Assembly (NCBI GenBank): GCA_029747585.1
Contig: JAPEVF010000032.1
Location: 16,266-80,265 of the forward strand
Direction: 5' to 3'
DNA from: Pleurotus djamor
Lineage: Eukaryota; Basidiomycota; Agaricomycetes; Agaricales; Pleurotaceae
DNA: 64,000 nt
A program made the position numbers and the translations under genes. Below, in pieces: positions 52,460 to 63,849 of this stretch (within the stretch, counting starts at the first letter, position 1; each line of letters starts with the position of its first letter). The notes beneath the pieces were generated by a model. It ran no database searches and was not told where the DNA came from. It saw only the letters and a program-made list of their open reading frames with translations.

Positions 52460-53380
52460 CTAGCACTCCTGGAGGTGACTATCATACGAGGAATGGTGGG
52501 GAAGAGCATCAGAGAAAGGGAGAGGATCAAGTTCAAACGGATAAAAGTAAGAATCCTGGTTATCAATATACACATGAGGGCGGAAATGGGGAGCAGGGGA
52601 CGCTTCTATGGGCGAGGGAATCGACGCGGGGTCTGTGAGGCTCGAGCGGCTGCCCAAGGACGGCGTAGAAGGCGCGTCGGACTCGTCGTCTGAGAGATCT
52701 TCAATGGCGTCTGGGACAGAGAGATTGTCTATGTCATCGGCTTCATAGTAAGGTAGAGGGTCTTCATACTGGCGAAAGGAGGGCAGAGAAGCATGGTTGG
52801 GAGACTCGAAATCATACGAATGAATCTGAGGTGGATGAAAGGGTGGATAGGGAACAGGGTAGGAATATGTTACAGAGATGGGGGTCGGTAAGTAAGCCGA
52901 ATGGCCTCCAGGTAGATCGTCTGACGAGGACATAGGAGACAAGGACGGACTAAGGAGGAGTTCTTCGTCATCCTCGACGGGTAGGTCTGACGTACGAGAA
53001 ATAGCGAGATCCTCCTCTTCGTCCTCGTCGTCGCCAAGAGACTGCAACAGAGAGTCCAACCATGCTGCTTCTGAAGCGTTTCCACTTGTGACCCGCTTTT
53101 CACCAAGCTGACCGGCGTCGGGGAACATGAATGAGTTCCCGTCGAGGAAAGAATCGTCGTCTTCGTCCTCGTCGACATCATCGGTCTGGTGGTCGAGAAT
53201 AGATAATTTTACAGGGGTGCAGGCGCCTGAGTGGGCGGTTGAACTGGGAAGACAAGGGGTTGAGTGGATGAGGGAATTTTTGAGAAGAACCCAGCGATGC
53301 AAGCTGCAACTCTTCTCCTTGCTAGAGACGGAGGAGTGCATCTTGTTGCGGGCCAGTGTGGAGAGTTCAGAGAACGCCAT
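52460..53380 (-). CDS. Acidic low-complexity protein, unknown function
   Basis: Family not named, though the start MAFSELSTLARNKMHSSVSS and SLHRWVLLKNSLI look like conserved segments. Single exon, 306 aa. After residue 65 the protein is dominated by Asp/Glu/Ser/Pro with clusters such as DDVDEDEDDDSF and GDDEDEEEDL, one short predicted helix (SEAAWLDSLLQSLGDD) and a Tyr/Pro-rich middle (YSYPVPYPPFHPPQIHSY). No membrane segment or catalytic motif is seen. The helix flanked by acid residues resembles an adaptor or activation-domain-like binding motif, which is only inference. A TATA-like element and a possible 5' UTR intron lie just upstream. Confidence 0.7.
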   Translation of the reverse strand: MAFSELSTLARNKMHSSVSSKEKSCSLHRWVLLKNSLIHSTPCLPSSTAHSGACTPVKLSILDHQTDDVDEDEDDDSFLDGNSFMFPDAGQLGEKRVTSGNASEAAWLDSLLQSLGDDEDEEEDLAISRTSDLPVEDDEELLLSPSLSPMSSSDDLPGGHSAYLPTPISVTYSYPVPYPPFHPPQIHSYDFESPNHASLPSFRQYEDPLPYYEADDIDNLSVPDAIEDLSDDESDAPSTPSLGSRSSLTDPASIPSPIEASPAPHFRPHVYIDNQDSYFYPFELDPLPFSDALPHHSSYDSHLQEC

Positions 53381-53958
53381 GGTTGCAGTTGAATGCTTTG
53401 GTATGGCACGCGAGTAAAATACGACGGAAAAGTGGGGCAGTGGTACCTGTGGAAAGGCTGGAGGTAAGCAAGCTGCTTATATAGAGAGAAAGGAGGTGGC
53501 AGCACTCACGGAAACGGGATTACTGGATTCAACGGTGTATGCGGTCGACGATGAAAGGTTCAAATAGGATTGTGCCGTTGTTTGATTGGCGAGCAAGTTT
53601 GTTAACCATGCTTGTTTCTTTGAGTGCGCCGTTGTAGACGGTGAGGACGAGGGTGTGGGCGACGCGGACGGTGCTCAGGAGGACGAGGGGGACGACTCAG
53701 ACGACCATGGCGGTGGAGGGGGAGATGGTGGTGGTTGGGGGACAAGAGGGGTTGACAGCGCCAGGGTTTATATAAAAGGCAAAGTTACGCGTTCCTGCCT
53801 TTTGACTCACAACCTTCGATCAACCAAGCCAACCGGCCCTTTTCGTCGGCCGAGTAAATGACCCGAACCAGTCCGCTTGGCTTTTATTACACAATTCACA
53901 CGGAAAATATGCACACAAACTAAAGGGAGGCGAACGAACCAACTCGCGCCATCTTCCC
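53381..53958. promoter_or_regulatory. Promoter region of the acidic protein gene; 3' flank of CDC27
   Basis: TATATAAG on the minus strand at 53476-53483 lies about 100 bp before the ATG at 53380. A second TATATAAA-type element (53768-53778) reads as a TATA box on both strands. A minus-strand GTGAGT...CACAG pair (about 53449-53511) could be a 5' UTR intron, in which case the distal TATA is the real one. The open frame on the plus strand here is acidic low complexity and is not called a gene. Confidence 0.4.
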
Positions 53959-56836
53959 TCATCCTTCGTCCATCTGGTCCCCCTCATCGCGTAACGTATC
54001 CAATAGCTTGCTAATCTTGTGCACACTCTTGGGGGAGATGTCGCGTGCCAGCGCTAGCATCTGTGCAGACTTGAGCTCATTACCCATCAGCCGATATACC
54101 TTCGCAAGCTGGTAGATCACATTCGCTTCTTCTGGTGCCACCCTCCGCAGACTCTCTAGATCTTCCACCGCCCCCTATTGTATTGCCAGGTTCGGTCAGT
54201 ATCAAACCCTTTCTGGCACACTACATGAGAACTTTCCCTTACCTGATACTTCTTCGCTGCGATAAGGACTTTCGCTCGACGATAACGAACGAGGGCATTG
54301 TCAGGGCAGAGTTGAATGGCTTGATCGAAAATGGCCAGTGCACCCTCACGGTCTCCTCGCCGCTCGACAGCCTAAGAATGAAAAAAGAGACCCTCTCAGT
54401 TCCCTCGAAATTGGTTCCGTCTGTAGCGGTACGCACCAGACCCACGCATCCCAGCAATACCACGTTGCTGGGATGGATGCCAGAGGCTTTCCTGAAGTGG
54501 TACTCCGCGAGCCGTATCCTACTCATCCTCAGGTAGCACGTTCCGAGTCCATACCTAGGCCGCGAAGCGCGATAAGCCTTCACGTGTAATTCCCGAGGAA
54601 AAAAGACCAACTTACCAGGCGTTGTAATGGCGAGGATCCGCTCGCAAGGCCGATTGGAAGAAGTTGATGGCTTTGTTGACATCCTCATCTATTGACTCGT
54701 GTCCACTGAGTGTATACGCGTAAGCACAAGTTGGGTCCATTTGCAGGGCACGCCGAAAGCAAGTCAACGCTTGACTCCGCTCTCTCTGCAGAGAAAAAAG
54801 GTTTCCCACCGCAATCCACGCCTGTGAACATTGAGGGTTTATGCTCATGAGTTCTTGTGCAAGGAAAGACAATTCCACATTCCGCTGTAAGTGCCACAAC
54901 AAGGTGGAGTAAACTTCCATATCCCAAAGGCGATACGGCTGCTTCTCTCGGACACTTTTAAAAGCTCGCTCAGCCTGTAGATTACTTTCAGCGGAGAAAA
55001 CATATGAAACTCATCAGGAGCACTCACAGAAGGGTAATCTAATTTCTCATAATGCGCCCTGCCAGCCATTGCAAGCACAGCCGGCGACTGCTGCTGCCCA
55101 TGAGGCAGCTGTCCAAGTTCTGATATGCATCCCTGTATATCATATATGGATAGGGCTCGCCAGGCTGACGCGAAGCGCCGCATTAAATCGTAAAGAAAGT
55201 TATCAGCAAGCTCGATTGCATGAGATTCCTGCGTTGATTGATCTTGGAAGGCACGCGTGCTAGATGCTATAGAAGCGTCAGATCCGGTAGAACAAGCAAA
55301 GGAGTGAAATGGAAAGGCGAACAGGCAAAATCGGGCGCGTGCACGGCTTCTTCCTCAATCTCTGAATCGGTAGATTTTGGTAGTTGATGGTTGAGATGCC
55401 TTCGTCGATCGCGCGAGGTCTGTCGGTGAGGTGGGTTATGTCGTCTCATTATATGACCAAATGATGTGATTACCTTTGAATGGCCTGGTTTAGTCGAGGT
55501 GCCGCTTAGCAGCCGAGTACTTCGACGAGTGGCTATACCACCATGGGCTGTTGGCACATTGCTCTTCCCGGTAGCAGCGGAAGTCCTGGACAAAGTCGTC
55601 GGCTGCGAAGGACGACCGGAAGATGAGAAGAAGTTAGCAAATGTCAAGGCCGGGCGGGCGCGTGCCTTTTCCAGGGTATCCTCAGCGAACTTTGTAGACT
55701 TCAAACCCCTCGCTGTAACCTCCGGCTGTCGACTCGTGGACCGCAGTTTCTTCGCCACGGGGCCCGTCTCATCCGCAGACGAGAGTGGACGGGAAGCAGG
55801 TGGCTGTTGAGTGGGCATGGCAGGTTGGGATCTTGTAGCGCGATGTATGGGTTGGAATGGCGTGTCCCCTGGATAAAAAGACGATTCATTGGCGGCGCTG
55901 AGAAAACCAAGGTAAGGATCGGTAAAGCATGGACAGGAAACTGGCTCACATAGAGTCTCTCGGCTTGAATGATGTTGGGGCCACTCGAAAGGGAGGAGGT
56001 GGGCCGACGAGATTTCGAAATAGGTTGCCACTACCACCCGCTTCAGGTGTGAAAAAGCCGATGCCAGTAGCTGTAGGAACGACGGGCCTAGGTATTTGGA
56101 ATTCTTCGGAGGGTATGGGAGACTGTGGTATATGGGGCCGAGGAGGAAACAAGTCATCGATTGGAGGCGAACTGCCTGTGGTGATTGGATGAGGAAGCTA
56201 TAAGGAGGTTTAAGCACATAGGCAGCGACTCACCAAGTGCACATAGGCCCTCAAACGCTTCCCATAGGAAAGGATTTAGAGCCAGTGCTTGGCGGAAGTT
56301 CGCCTTCGCCTCGTCTGGCATATTGCCCTTGAAGGCCATCGTACCCGCTCTACAACGCAAGGCGGCTTCATCAGGAAAGGCCTGTGTGGACCTGGTACTG
56401 GTCGCGGCTGCGAATCCATCATGAGTGGTCTGCCATGGTCGAGAAAGAGTAACTCACCGGAAGGCGTGTAAATAGTGTCAGCCAGCGTTCGTTCCAGAGC
56501 CTCCCTAGATTGCCTATGACGACCCAAAGCCGTGCAGCATTTTGCCTTGATCTCCAAGCACCCGGAGCATATGTCGTCTTGCGGTCGGTTGACGAGGTGT
56601 AGAGCGGAATATGTCTGCCCTTCGCGGAATAAGGCGGTGGCATAGAGGTGACGCGCGTCGTGGTTTCGCTCGTCCATATGATAGTATCTCTCCGCATAGA
56701 AAACGGCGGTCTTCGTTAAATCAAAATCGATGCATGACCAGATGAGGTTTTGAATGCGCTGGACAAAGTGAGCCTGTGCAGCGTGCGGGAGGCTTTGCAG
56801 CTGCACGGAGGAGGAGGATGACTGGGAACCATTCAT
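53959..56836 (-). CDS. CDC27: Anaphase-promoting complex subunit 3 (Cdc27), TPR protein
   Basis: Scaffold TPR subunit of the APC/C ubiquitin ligase that binds the C-terminal IR tail of Cdc20/Cdh1. Ten exons (56458-56836, 56234-56407, 55950-56175, 55474-55897, 55323-55419, 55028-55266, 54616-54974, 54437-54554, 54243-54371, 53959-54174) give 786 aa. The N-terminal half has TPR helices (TAVFYAERYYHMDERNHDARHL, ATALFREGQTYSAL, EAKANFRQALALNPFLWEAFEGLCALG); a disordered Ser/Pro/Thr-rich linker with several TP/SP sites follows; the C-terminal TPR array is highly conserved: WHLQRNVELSFLAQEL, SQAWIAVGNLFSLQRE, LQMDPTCAYAYTLSGHE, ADPRHYNAWYGLGTCYLRM, GIHPSNVVLLGCVGL, NALVRYRRAKVL. The 54-nt stretch 55420-55473 has splice signals yet is in frame without stops; I remove it. 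Cdk regulation of the linker is inferred from the TP/SP sites. Confidence 0.93.
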
Positions 56837-57160
56837 GTAGGCAAGGGCGAGGATAATCAAGCAGAGAGGAGGGTGTCGACGTTGAGGGCGACGGCGACCA
56901 GACCTGGCGCGACGACCACAAGATGGATTGAAAGGAGCCAGGCTCGAAACATTGTTGAAATTGTCACACCAGTACCACGTGATCTGACGCGTCGTGGGCT
57001 GAGCCGCCGAACACCAAGTTCACCAACCTCAAAGTCGCATTCCGTTGAACTAGCTCGACCGGGAGGGTATCTTCGAGTCGGTGTAATTTTAGGTCCCAAA
57101 TCAGTTTTCTAGGTATTATATACAATTGTTCTCAACGACTGTTACTATTTATGTGGGACC
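56837..57160. other. Intergenic between CDC27 and CCT alpha genes
   Basis: Promoter side of Cdc27 and 3' flank of CCT alpha, both minus. No gene seen. Confidence 0.4.
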
Positions 57161-59222
57161 TTAGTGACCGTGAGGATCAGGATCGTTTTTCGGCTCTGTG
57201 CAAAGTCGTCAATCAATCTAATTTGACGGAAACAAGCAAATTCGCTTACCAGGTGCACATTGAATCGCATCGTCTATCCTTAGAAGGGAGACAGCAGCCT
57301 CGTAAGCCGACTTGAGACTGCGAACTTTGCTCAACGTAGGTTCAAGAACGCCGGCAGTTACGTTATCTCGAACTTCGCCATTCATCAGGTCAAGGCCGTA
57401 ACGAAGGAGCCGCTTCTTCGGANTCCCCCGGGGGTGCATTCTGAGCGGCGCTATGATAGGATCGTAGTTTGGCCACCAGTTCGGTGGAATCCTTAGCCGC
57501 ATTGACGGCAAGTTGTTTGGGGATAGCCAGCAAAGCACTAGCAAATTCAGCAATGGCCAATTGCTCCCTCGATCCCTGTGAATATGTCAGAGGTATGTCA
57601 TGTATGAGCAAAGGAGGAAATACCAGAGTTGTTGCGAAGTTCTCCAGATAGATACTGAGCGCAGATTCAACAGCACCCCCACCTGGTACCACAGCTCCAC
57701 TCTCCAACGTCCGCTTGATGACAGACAGTGTATCATGCAGCGCACGTTCCATTTCGTCCAACATGTAGTCATTGGCTCCACGGAGGACTATTGAAGACGA
57801 ACTAACCACCTTCGTCCCCTTGACAAGGATGAGTTCGTCATCGGATATTCGCTCTTGAACAACTTCTTCGGCAGTTCCAAGATAACTGGCTTCGTATGTC
57901 TCATCTNCCTCGAGATTAGCAAGGCTTGAAATGAGCGTTCCACCAGTAGCTTTAGCGATCCGCCTCAGGTCTTCCTTGCGGCAGCGTCGGACGGCCATGG
58001 CGCCAGCCTCGACAAACTCCTTGAGGCAGAGGTCGTCAATTCCTTTTGTCGTCAACACAACATTGGCGCCAGCTGCCAGTATTTTACGAATTCGTTCAAG
58101 CGTGATCTCGGCTTCTCTGATACCCTCTGTGAGAATAAACGGATGAATTTGAGAAAATCTGCGCTTGCCGTTTACGGATATCCTCTAGCTGATTTGGATC
58201 ATCAACAAGAATCTGAACGCCAAGCTGCATACGCGCTTTCTGAAGGTTGATGTCAAGACATGCTATTTTCGCGCCAACGATTCGCTTCTTCATCGCTGTG
58301 AGGATGATCGCCGGTTAACACGGGAAGACAGACGACAGACGGTCAGCATACCCTGGCTAGCCACCGTGCAGTTCAAAGCATAACCATGGACGAATAATGA
58401 TTCTCGTGCACTCTTCCCATGGGCTTTGAGGACATTAACAGCCTTGACAGGGTATTTTATATCACCTCGCATGTTGATGGTTTTGACGGCGAGCATCGCG
58501 TCGACAGCCATGGGTGCGAATAAATCGTCATCGCTGCAAAAATTATCAGTCATCACAAGTCAAGAAAAAGGACCAAAACAGCCCATGTTATACTCACTTT
58601 CCAATGATCTTGCTGGACATACTCGTTTTGGCAGCATTGATCAACGCTTCCTTTCCCAGTGCGTCGACCTTTACGCTAAGCTGATCTTGCATAAACTTGA
58701 CGGCCTCTCTGCACGCTAGTCGATACCCAGTGATGATTGTAGTAGGGTGAATTTTGGCCTTGACAAGCTCATTTGCTCGGCGAAGTAATTCAGCAGCGAT
58801 GATCACCACGGACGTGGTCCCATCCCCAACTTCTTTGTCCTGCTTTTGCGCGAGGTCGACAAAGATACGACCGGCTGGATGCTCCACCGATAGTAAAGAT
58901 AATATAGTCGCGCCATCGTTGGAAATGGTGACTTCCTAAGCGCAAGGGCAAGGAGAAGGCATACAGTCAGAACCCAGCTTTAAGGTAGGAAAAAGTGTAC
59001 GCACTCCAATATTATCTACAAGCATTTTGTCAAGACCCAGTGGGCCTAATGAGCTCTTGATGACATTTGCGATCGTCTGAGCGGCCAAGACTGTGTAACG
59101 AATTCTGAGTCGGTCTGCCTCCAGTGAAAAGAGTCGCGCGCACCATTTTGATCGCGAATGTCTTGTCCAGATATACGATCGCCTCCAAGGAACGCGCCGG
59201 CTCGAGGATCGCGCTGAAACAT
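57161..59222 (-). CDS. TCP1: T-complex protein 1 subunit alpha (CCT alpha)
   Basis: Subunit of the cytosolic chaperonin CCT/TRiC that folds actin, tubulin and WD-repeat proteins. Eight exons (59144-59222, 59005-59090, 58598-58935, 58352-58533, 58169-58295, 57624-58116, 57250-57575, 57161-57195), 554 aa once the N at 57423 is dropped as an extra base in a CCCCCGGGGG context. Seen: [24 protein letters not shown], the ATP-site motif [82 protein letters not shown] and [14 protein letters not shown] [13 protein letters not shown]. The segment [16 protein letters not shown] and the end [12 protein letters not shown] are specific to alpha rather than other CCT subunits. The intron at 58117-58168 has a GC donor (ACG|GCAAGC), required for phase. 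Confidence 0.95.
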
Positions 59223-60279
59223 GGTGGATGTGAGGGAAAGGGATTGACCTTGGGACGCGTTCAGATGAAGTTCTTTGGATGAGATAAGCGCCGGTACTCA
59301 GGGGCATTTATTCATCACAACTCTTCAACCGTCCGATCTTCGTCAACGTTCACGTTCAGCGGCCGTCTGAAGGACTCTGAACGCGTAAGGTTTCACGACG
59401 TTCAACAAAATAAACAAACAGAATCTGCAGAAACAACGTTTGAGGTGTATTTGTATACCCATGGCGCGTAATAGTTGACATCGTGGCTACATTGAAGTAC
59501 GTATGAAAAATCCAAAGAACACTCCAGGTTCTCGGATAAAACAGAAAATAATGGCGGGGCAAACCTCGCAAAAAGAGCAATCGACATATCAATTATGTAG
59601 GACGAAGGCCGAAGGGTAGAAATAACCACTAGGATTAGGCGAAGGATAAAGAAGAGGCTCTCAATGTGGCCAACAGTCTTATCAGAAGGGATAATCAAGC
59701 ACGAGCAAGCGATGCTGGGGAGAACAGGAAACAAACAGGTATAAAACGCGAGGCTTCGGTCGGAGAAAGAGACGAGGGAAAGAAGAAAGGAGGAGAGGAG
59801 ATATGAAATGAGGAAAGGAAATGAGTCCGAAGGATCATATATAGGGAGACAGATGAAGGAAGACGAAGAAAAGGTTTGAGATTGATTTATACATGAGGTT
59901 GCACGACGGCAAGGGATGGATGCAATGATGGTTGACTAGAATCACAGTTGCTTCCCCTTAGGGGATGTTGATGAATTGTTGCTGAGTTCGAGTTATTGGG
60001 CTTGACGCTTGCTTGCGTCTTGATAGGATAAGAAGGCAAGTGTTGGAGGTATGCGCGAAGACATGTTGGTGAGCCTTTTGGTGTGGAAACCGATGTTTAG
60101 CGAAGGGAGCTGAAAAAGAGGGTGTTATTCAAAGGATTGGACGCAAAGCTTGAGTGCTGGGCATAGGACTTCGTAGAGAAAAGAATCATGCGAGTGTTGA
60201 GTCGCGCGGCATAATTGCATTAAGCATTCATGAGAGCATAGAAGTTCCGTGTCGTGCATGCGAATGGCGACGCGAGGAC
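59223..60279. other. Intergenic between CCT alpha and CDC25 genes
   Basis: About 1.06 kb: the promoter side of CCT alpha and a long 3' flank of Cdc25. A purine-rich stretch at 59760-59880 (GA-rich on plus, CT-rich on minus) stands out and may belong to the Cdc25 3' UTR or to the CCT promoter. No gene, tRNA or repeat supported. Confidence 0.45.
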
Positions 60280-62624
60280 TCAACAATAAGACATGCGAGT
60301 AGGACCATAAGTCTCTGCACGAATGAGAGGCCTGAGAGGTTTCTTGAATTTAGCGGCAGCAGCAGCCTTGTTCGGGGGTGGACAAGGGCTGTCGCCGATG
60401 TCTGTATCTTCATCGTCAGTGTGAGTGGTTGTATCCGCGTCCTCGGCAAGAGTGGAAAGCCCGCCAACACGACGAGTACGAGCAGCATTAGCGGCCGCGA
60501 AAAGGGAGTTGGGGCCAGCAGTAGGAATAGTGTTCCGTTTGGGCTGAGCAGGTTGAGCCGAGGAACCATTGTGCTTCGCGACGTCGCCGTAGGTGTAAGA
60601 CTTGTGGCGTCCAAATTTGGCCTTGCGGAATTGATCGAGGTCTTCACGACGCGAATTGGCATGATCGGGATCGTCCATCCGTACATAGGCAGGAGGGAGA
60701 CACCTAGGGCCAGACGCCTCGAAGTATCGACAATAACCGCCTTCGAGAATATAAACTTCCGGATAATGTATCTTGGGGTACAAGTGGTTGTTCATTGCGC
60801 GATCCTTCGCGCGAAGATGTTTTGCACTGGCGAGGATCCTCAGTGACCAAGAGAGGTATGAAGGGTAGATGAACGTACAACGTAGGGGCTCGCTTGACGC
60901 TGAATTCGCAATGGAAAATGAGCACAGTCTTCTTTTGTGAGTCGCCGCTGACCGAGGGTCTCGGCTTGGGGACGCCAGCACCTAAGAGGAGTTCTTCGAC
61001 AGCGGTCGTCGTGTTGATATTGATGGCTCCAGAGACATGGCCCCCATTATATTCGTAATCGAATCGACAGTCGATGATATGGTAATTCGAGATTTTGTCA
61101 TCGAAAGCACCATCCAGGACGGCGTTGAGCTGAACGCGTCAATTAGATGGGGATAAAAAAACAACAGGTTTACATACCGTCTGAGGCGTTATTCTCATCA
61201 AGCCATCATCCGTTACACGGTGACATGGAAGAAGCTTGCCGTGAGCTTCGTTGTCGCCAAAGCCAGGTAAACCAAGACCAGCAAAACGACTGTTGGGACT
61301 TTCTCTCATGACCATGGCCGTCGCACCGGTTAGTGGTCTAAAGTCGTCAGTACCGTCACAGCGCCGAATGGTCCTAACTTGCTGACGCTTAGCGTAGGCT
61401 TGCGCAGGAGACGACATGTCTGGCCCGTCGAAAGATGCTTCGTCAGAAGAAAAGTCACCAAACCCTTTAGGAGGCAACAGCGCGGAGAAGGCCCTGCGAG
61501 TCGGAGGGAGCGCCGAGGGAGGGATCTCTTCTTCAGTTGTTTCATCTCCTCCAAGAACAGGATAAGCTGAGGGGACCGGTGGATTTGAAGGTTGGATTAA
61601 GGCAGACAGAGCAGGACGACGGGGACGCTTAAGACCATTCACGGACGGAGCACCAAGGCCTTCCAATGTAGGCTTGCTGTTGAACCGGGATAACAGAGTA
61701 CTACTCCTCATGCGTTCAAGCTTAGCTTGAGACGGGGAAGAAGGAGCCGGGGAAGACGTAACATCGACCTCGTTGTATCTTGTGGGTTCAGGAGAGGCTG
61801 ATCTTCTCTTCTTATGTTGAGGCTTAGCAGGGGACTCGAATGAACGGCGAGGCGATACTGTCTCAAAGAATAGGTTGTTGAACGTGGTCACTGTCGGGGC
61901 CGCCGTGCGCGGCATTGCAGAGAAGGTGGCCGTCGGAATAGGGACGATGGGGTCGGAGTCTACGTCCATTGCATCACCTGGAGAAGTGGGCGGCATGGTC
62001 AGCGGCTGACAAGAAAGTATTCGTTAGTGACTGGTGGTTCTCTTAACAACGGCGGCACTCACTGCTTGTATAGATACTTCAACTGGATTAGGTACCTGAG
62101 GGGGATTGAACCACTCCATTGGAAGGGCGGAACGTTGGGTGCGCTTTGAACTTGAATTAACGGATCCTTCTTGCTTGATCACTGGCGTCGGTGCAAGTTC
62201 AGTGTTCGACGCGTTGCTCATATCTCGACCAAAGAGTCGCGCGGCACTCGTAAAGGCCCGCGGGCGGGAGAACTTGTCGCCACCTTTCGGTCGAGGGGCA
62301 GGGGCCGGGGAGATGTCCATCGGCACAATGGAGTCATCACTCTCTGGGGTTAGCGCGAGACTGTCGCGAGGGGGAGAATGCNAGGGACACGGTCGAAGCG
62401 AAGGAAAGCTCGAGATCGGAGGACAAGAAGCTGTCGATATCATCTGGGACTCGGGAACTTCTGGTACTGGAGCGGCGAGAGACAGGTGGCACATTGAGGA
62501 ACTGGTGGGTTGGCTGCATAAACAAGGGTGGCATGTCGGCGGGGCAGTCGTTATCAGGCTTGGGGTTTCTCTTCTGTTTCTTGTAAGGGTGGGTTGACTC
62601 TATGATGCGGCGGAGAAAAGACAT
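60280..62624 (-). CDS. CDC25: Cdc25-type M-phase inducer phosphatase
   Basis: Dual-specificity phosphatase that removes inhibitory phosphates from Cdk1 (Tyr15) to start mitosis. Four exons (62063-62624, 61178-62005, 60879-61129, 60280-60826), 728 aa after the N at 62382 is dropped as one extra base. The first 450 residues are disordered, Ser/Pro-rich, with many SP/TP sites and basic motifs such as QHKKRRSASPEP, likely nuclear localisation. The catalytic rhodanese domain (about 455-620) shows DCRFDYEYNGGHVSGAINI, the P-loop HCEFSVKRAPT with C-x5-R, AKHLRAKDRAMN and YPEVYILEGGYCRYF. A C-terminal tail of about 110 residues includes FKKPLRPLIRAETY. Phosphorylation by Cdk and checkpoint kinases is inferred from sites such as RSASPE. 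Start chosen at MSFLRRIIESTHPYKK, the first ATG of the coding stretch. Confidence 0.93.
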
Positions 62625-63628
62625 TTCGGTTGATGTAAGTTGGATGTTCGTTACGTAGTTGATACACCGGGCGATTTTGAACACGAGGGGTTCGAAGAAA
62701 TCAGATACAAGGCGAGCGCAGCGTCGAGCGCGATGGCCAAAGGAGTGGAGATGAAAGGAAGAGAGATGAGCGAGACGGGCTTAAAGGATGTTGGAAATAT
62801 ATACTGACCAGACGAGGTGGTCCAACCAGAGGGGTGTGGCTTAGGATATGGCTATAATTGAACCAACTGGTCCAACGAACAATGCACGTCAGTCCAGGGT
62901 TAAATTGTCCGACGCCGAGGCAAAGTTGAAATTGCGGAGGCTGGGGGCTACACCATTGTTCCCTCGATTTGGCAGGATGCTCCGCATGTTTTCGGTGGCC
63001 ACAGGGCTACCAGGGTGGCCAGACAAAGCAAGGGGGTNAAACGCTGAGCAGAACGTACCTCGTGTTGTTGCGAACGAATGTGTTGACGGAGGAGGCCGCA
63101 CCTAGGACAAACGGTTAGAACCACAAGAAACAAGGCGGGCGAGCAGCGAGCGGTTCAAGAGCGCGACAAAGGATTCTCACGAGGATTAGGAAAGCAACCA
63201 GGCCTTTCGTGGACACTTGTGGGTCCACACCGTGGCCGTACTACCGTAATTGGGCATGGGGATCACTTTGTTCGTGATTGGCAAAAAGAAGTAACTTACA
63301 GGAAGGGAGGAGGAGGTGGTACCGCTCGGTGAGGAGGTCAAAAGGTCGCCCAACGCCAGGAAGGAGATGGTGGTGGTAACGAACAAAGGACGAGTTTTGT
63401 CGGGCGTCGCCCTCTCCACATTTCAAGGACCCCTTGCCTTTTTCGGCACTCGAACCACTCTCATGTGATCGCGTCTCTGACATAATCATTCCGCCCTTCA
63501 AGACATGAAACGCGTCGGTCCTTAGGGGTGCTGCTTAGGAGTGGTTCTGGGTTCAGACGCATTTCAGCAATGGAGTGTCTACAGTACAGTCTCTGATGAG
63601 CAAGACTAACGTTCTCGTCGTCAAGTGG
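62625..63628. other. Upstream region of CDC25
   Basis: About 1 kb. No firm gene. On the minus strand an ATG at 63483 opens a frame with donor-like GTAAGT at about 63300, and further GT/AG pairs follow at 63060-63110; these could be 5' UTR exons of Cdc25 or a small unrecognised gene, but the translated pieces show no domain. Confidence 0.35.
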
Positions 63629-63849
63629 CTAGTCGTTCTTTGCGGTATCGTGCTTGGTCTTCAAAACATCTCGGCTAACCCTCTCAACGCGCTTCAACAA
63701 CAAGTCATCTGATGACGCATTTCTTCCTTGCTAAGGAATATGTCTGATTAGACTCAGATTGCGCGAAGGACTCTCAGGAAACTTACAATAGGGAGGGCGC
63801 AAGCGATGGCGGCAAAGCCGAGTATAAAAAGTACCGAGAGAGCTTTCAT
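63629..63849 (-). CDS. Small secreted peptide precursor, 54 aa
   Basis: Not recognised as a named family. Two exons, 63787-63849 and 63629-63730, with GTAAGT donor and TTAG acceptor (56-nt intron), phase 0, giving 54 aa. Residues 1-19 (MKALSVLFILGFAAIACAL) are a textbook signal peptide. The rest is hydrophilic, has one N-glycosylation sequon (NAS) and a dibasic KR at 34-35, a Kex2 site that would release a 19-residue C-terminal peptide rich in Lys, Asp and Val. A TATA-like element (gatataa on minus, about 63900-63906) lies about 55 bp upstream. The gene is too short for ordinary ORF calling. A coding role is inferred from the clean signal peptide plus splice structure. Confidence 0.62.

Noticed and set aside
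53586..53861. Plus-strand 91-codon acidic open frame
   Set aside because: Gly/Asp low complexity in a promoter region, no start context or domain; more probably non-coding.
60154..60846. Plus-strand 230-codon open frame
   Set aside because: Antisense of the Cdc25 catalytic end, which has the C-x5-R motif and correct splice phases.
63186..63483. Minus-strand ATG at 63483 with a GTAAGT donor near 63300
   Set aside because: Could be part of a small gene or a Cdc25 5' UTR, but translated pieces show no domain, no signal peptide and no single preferred frame.
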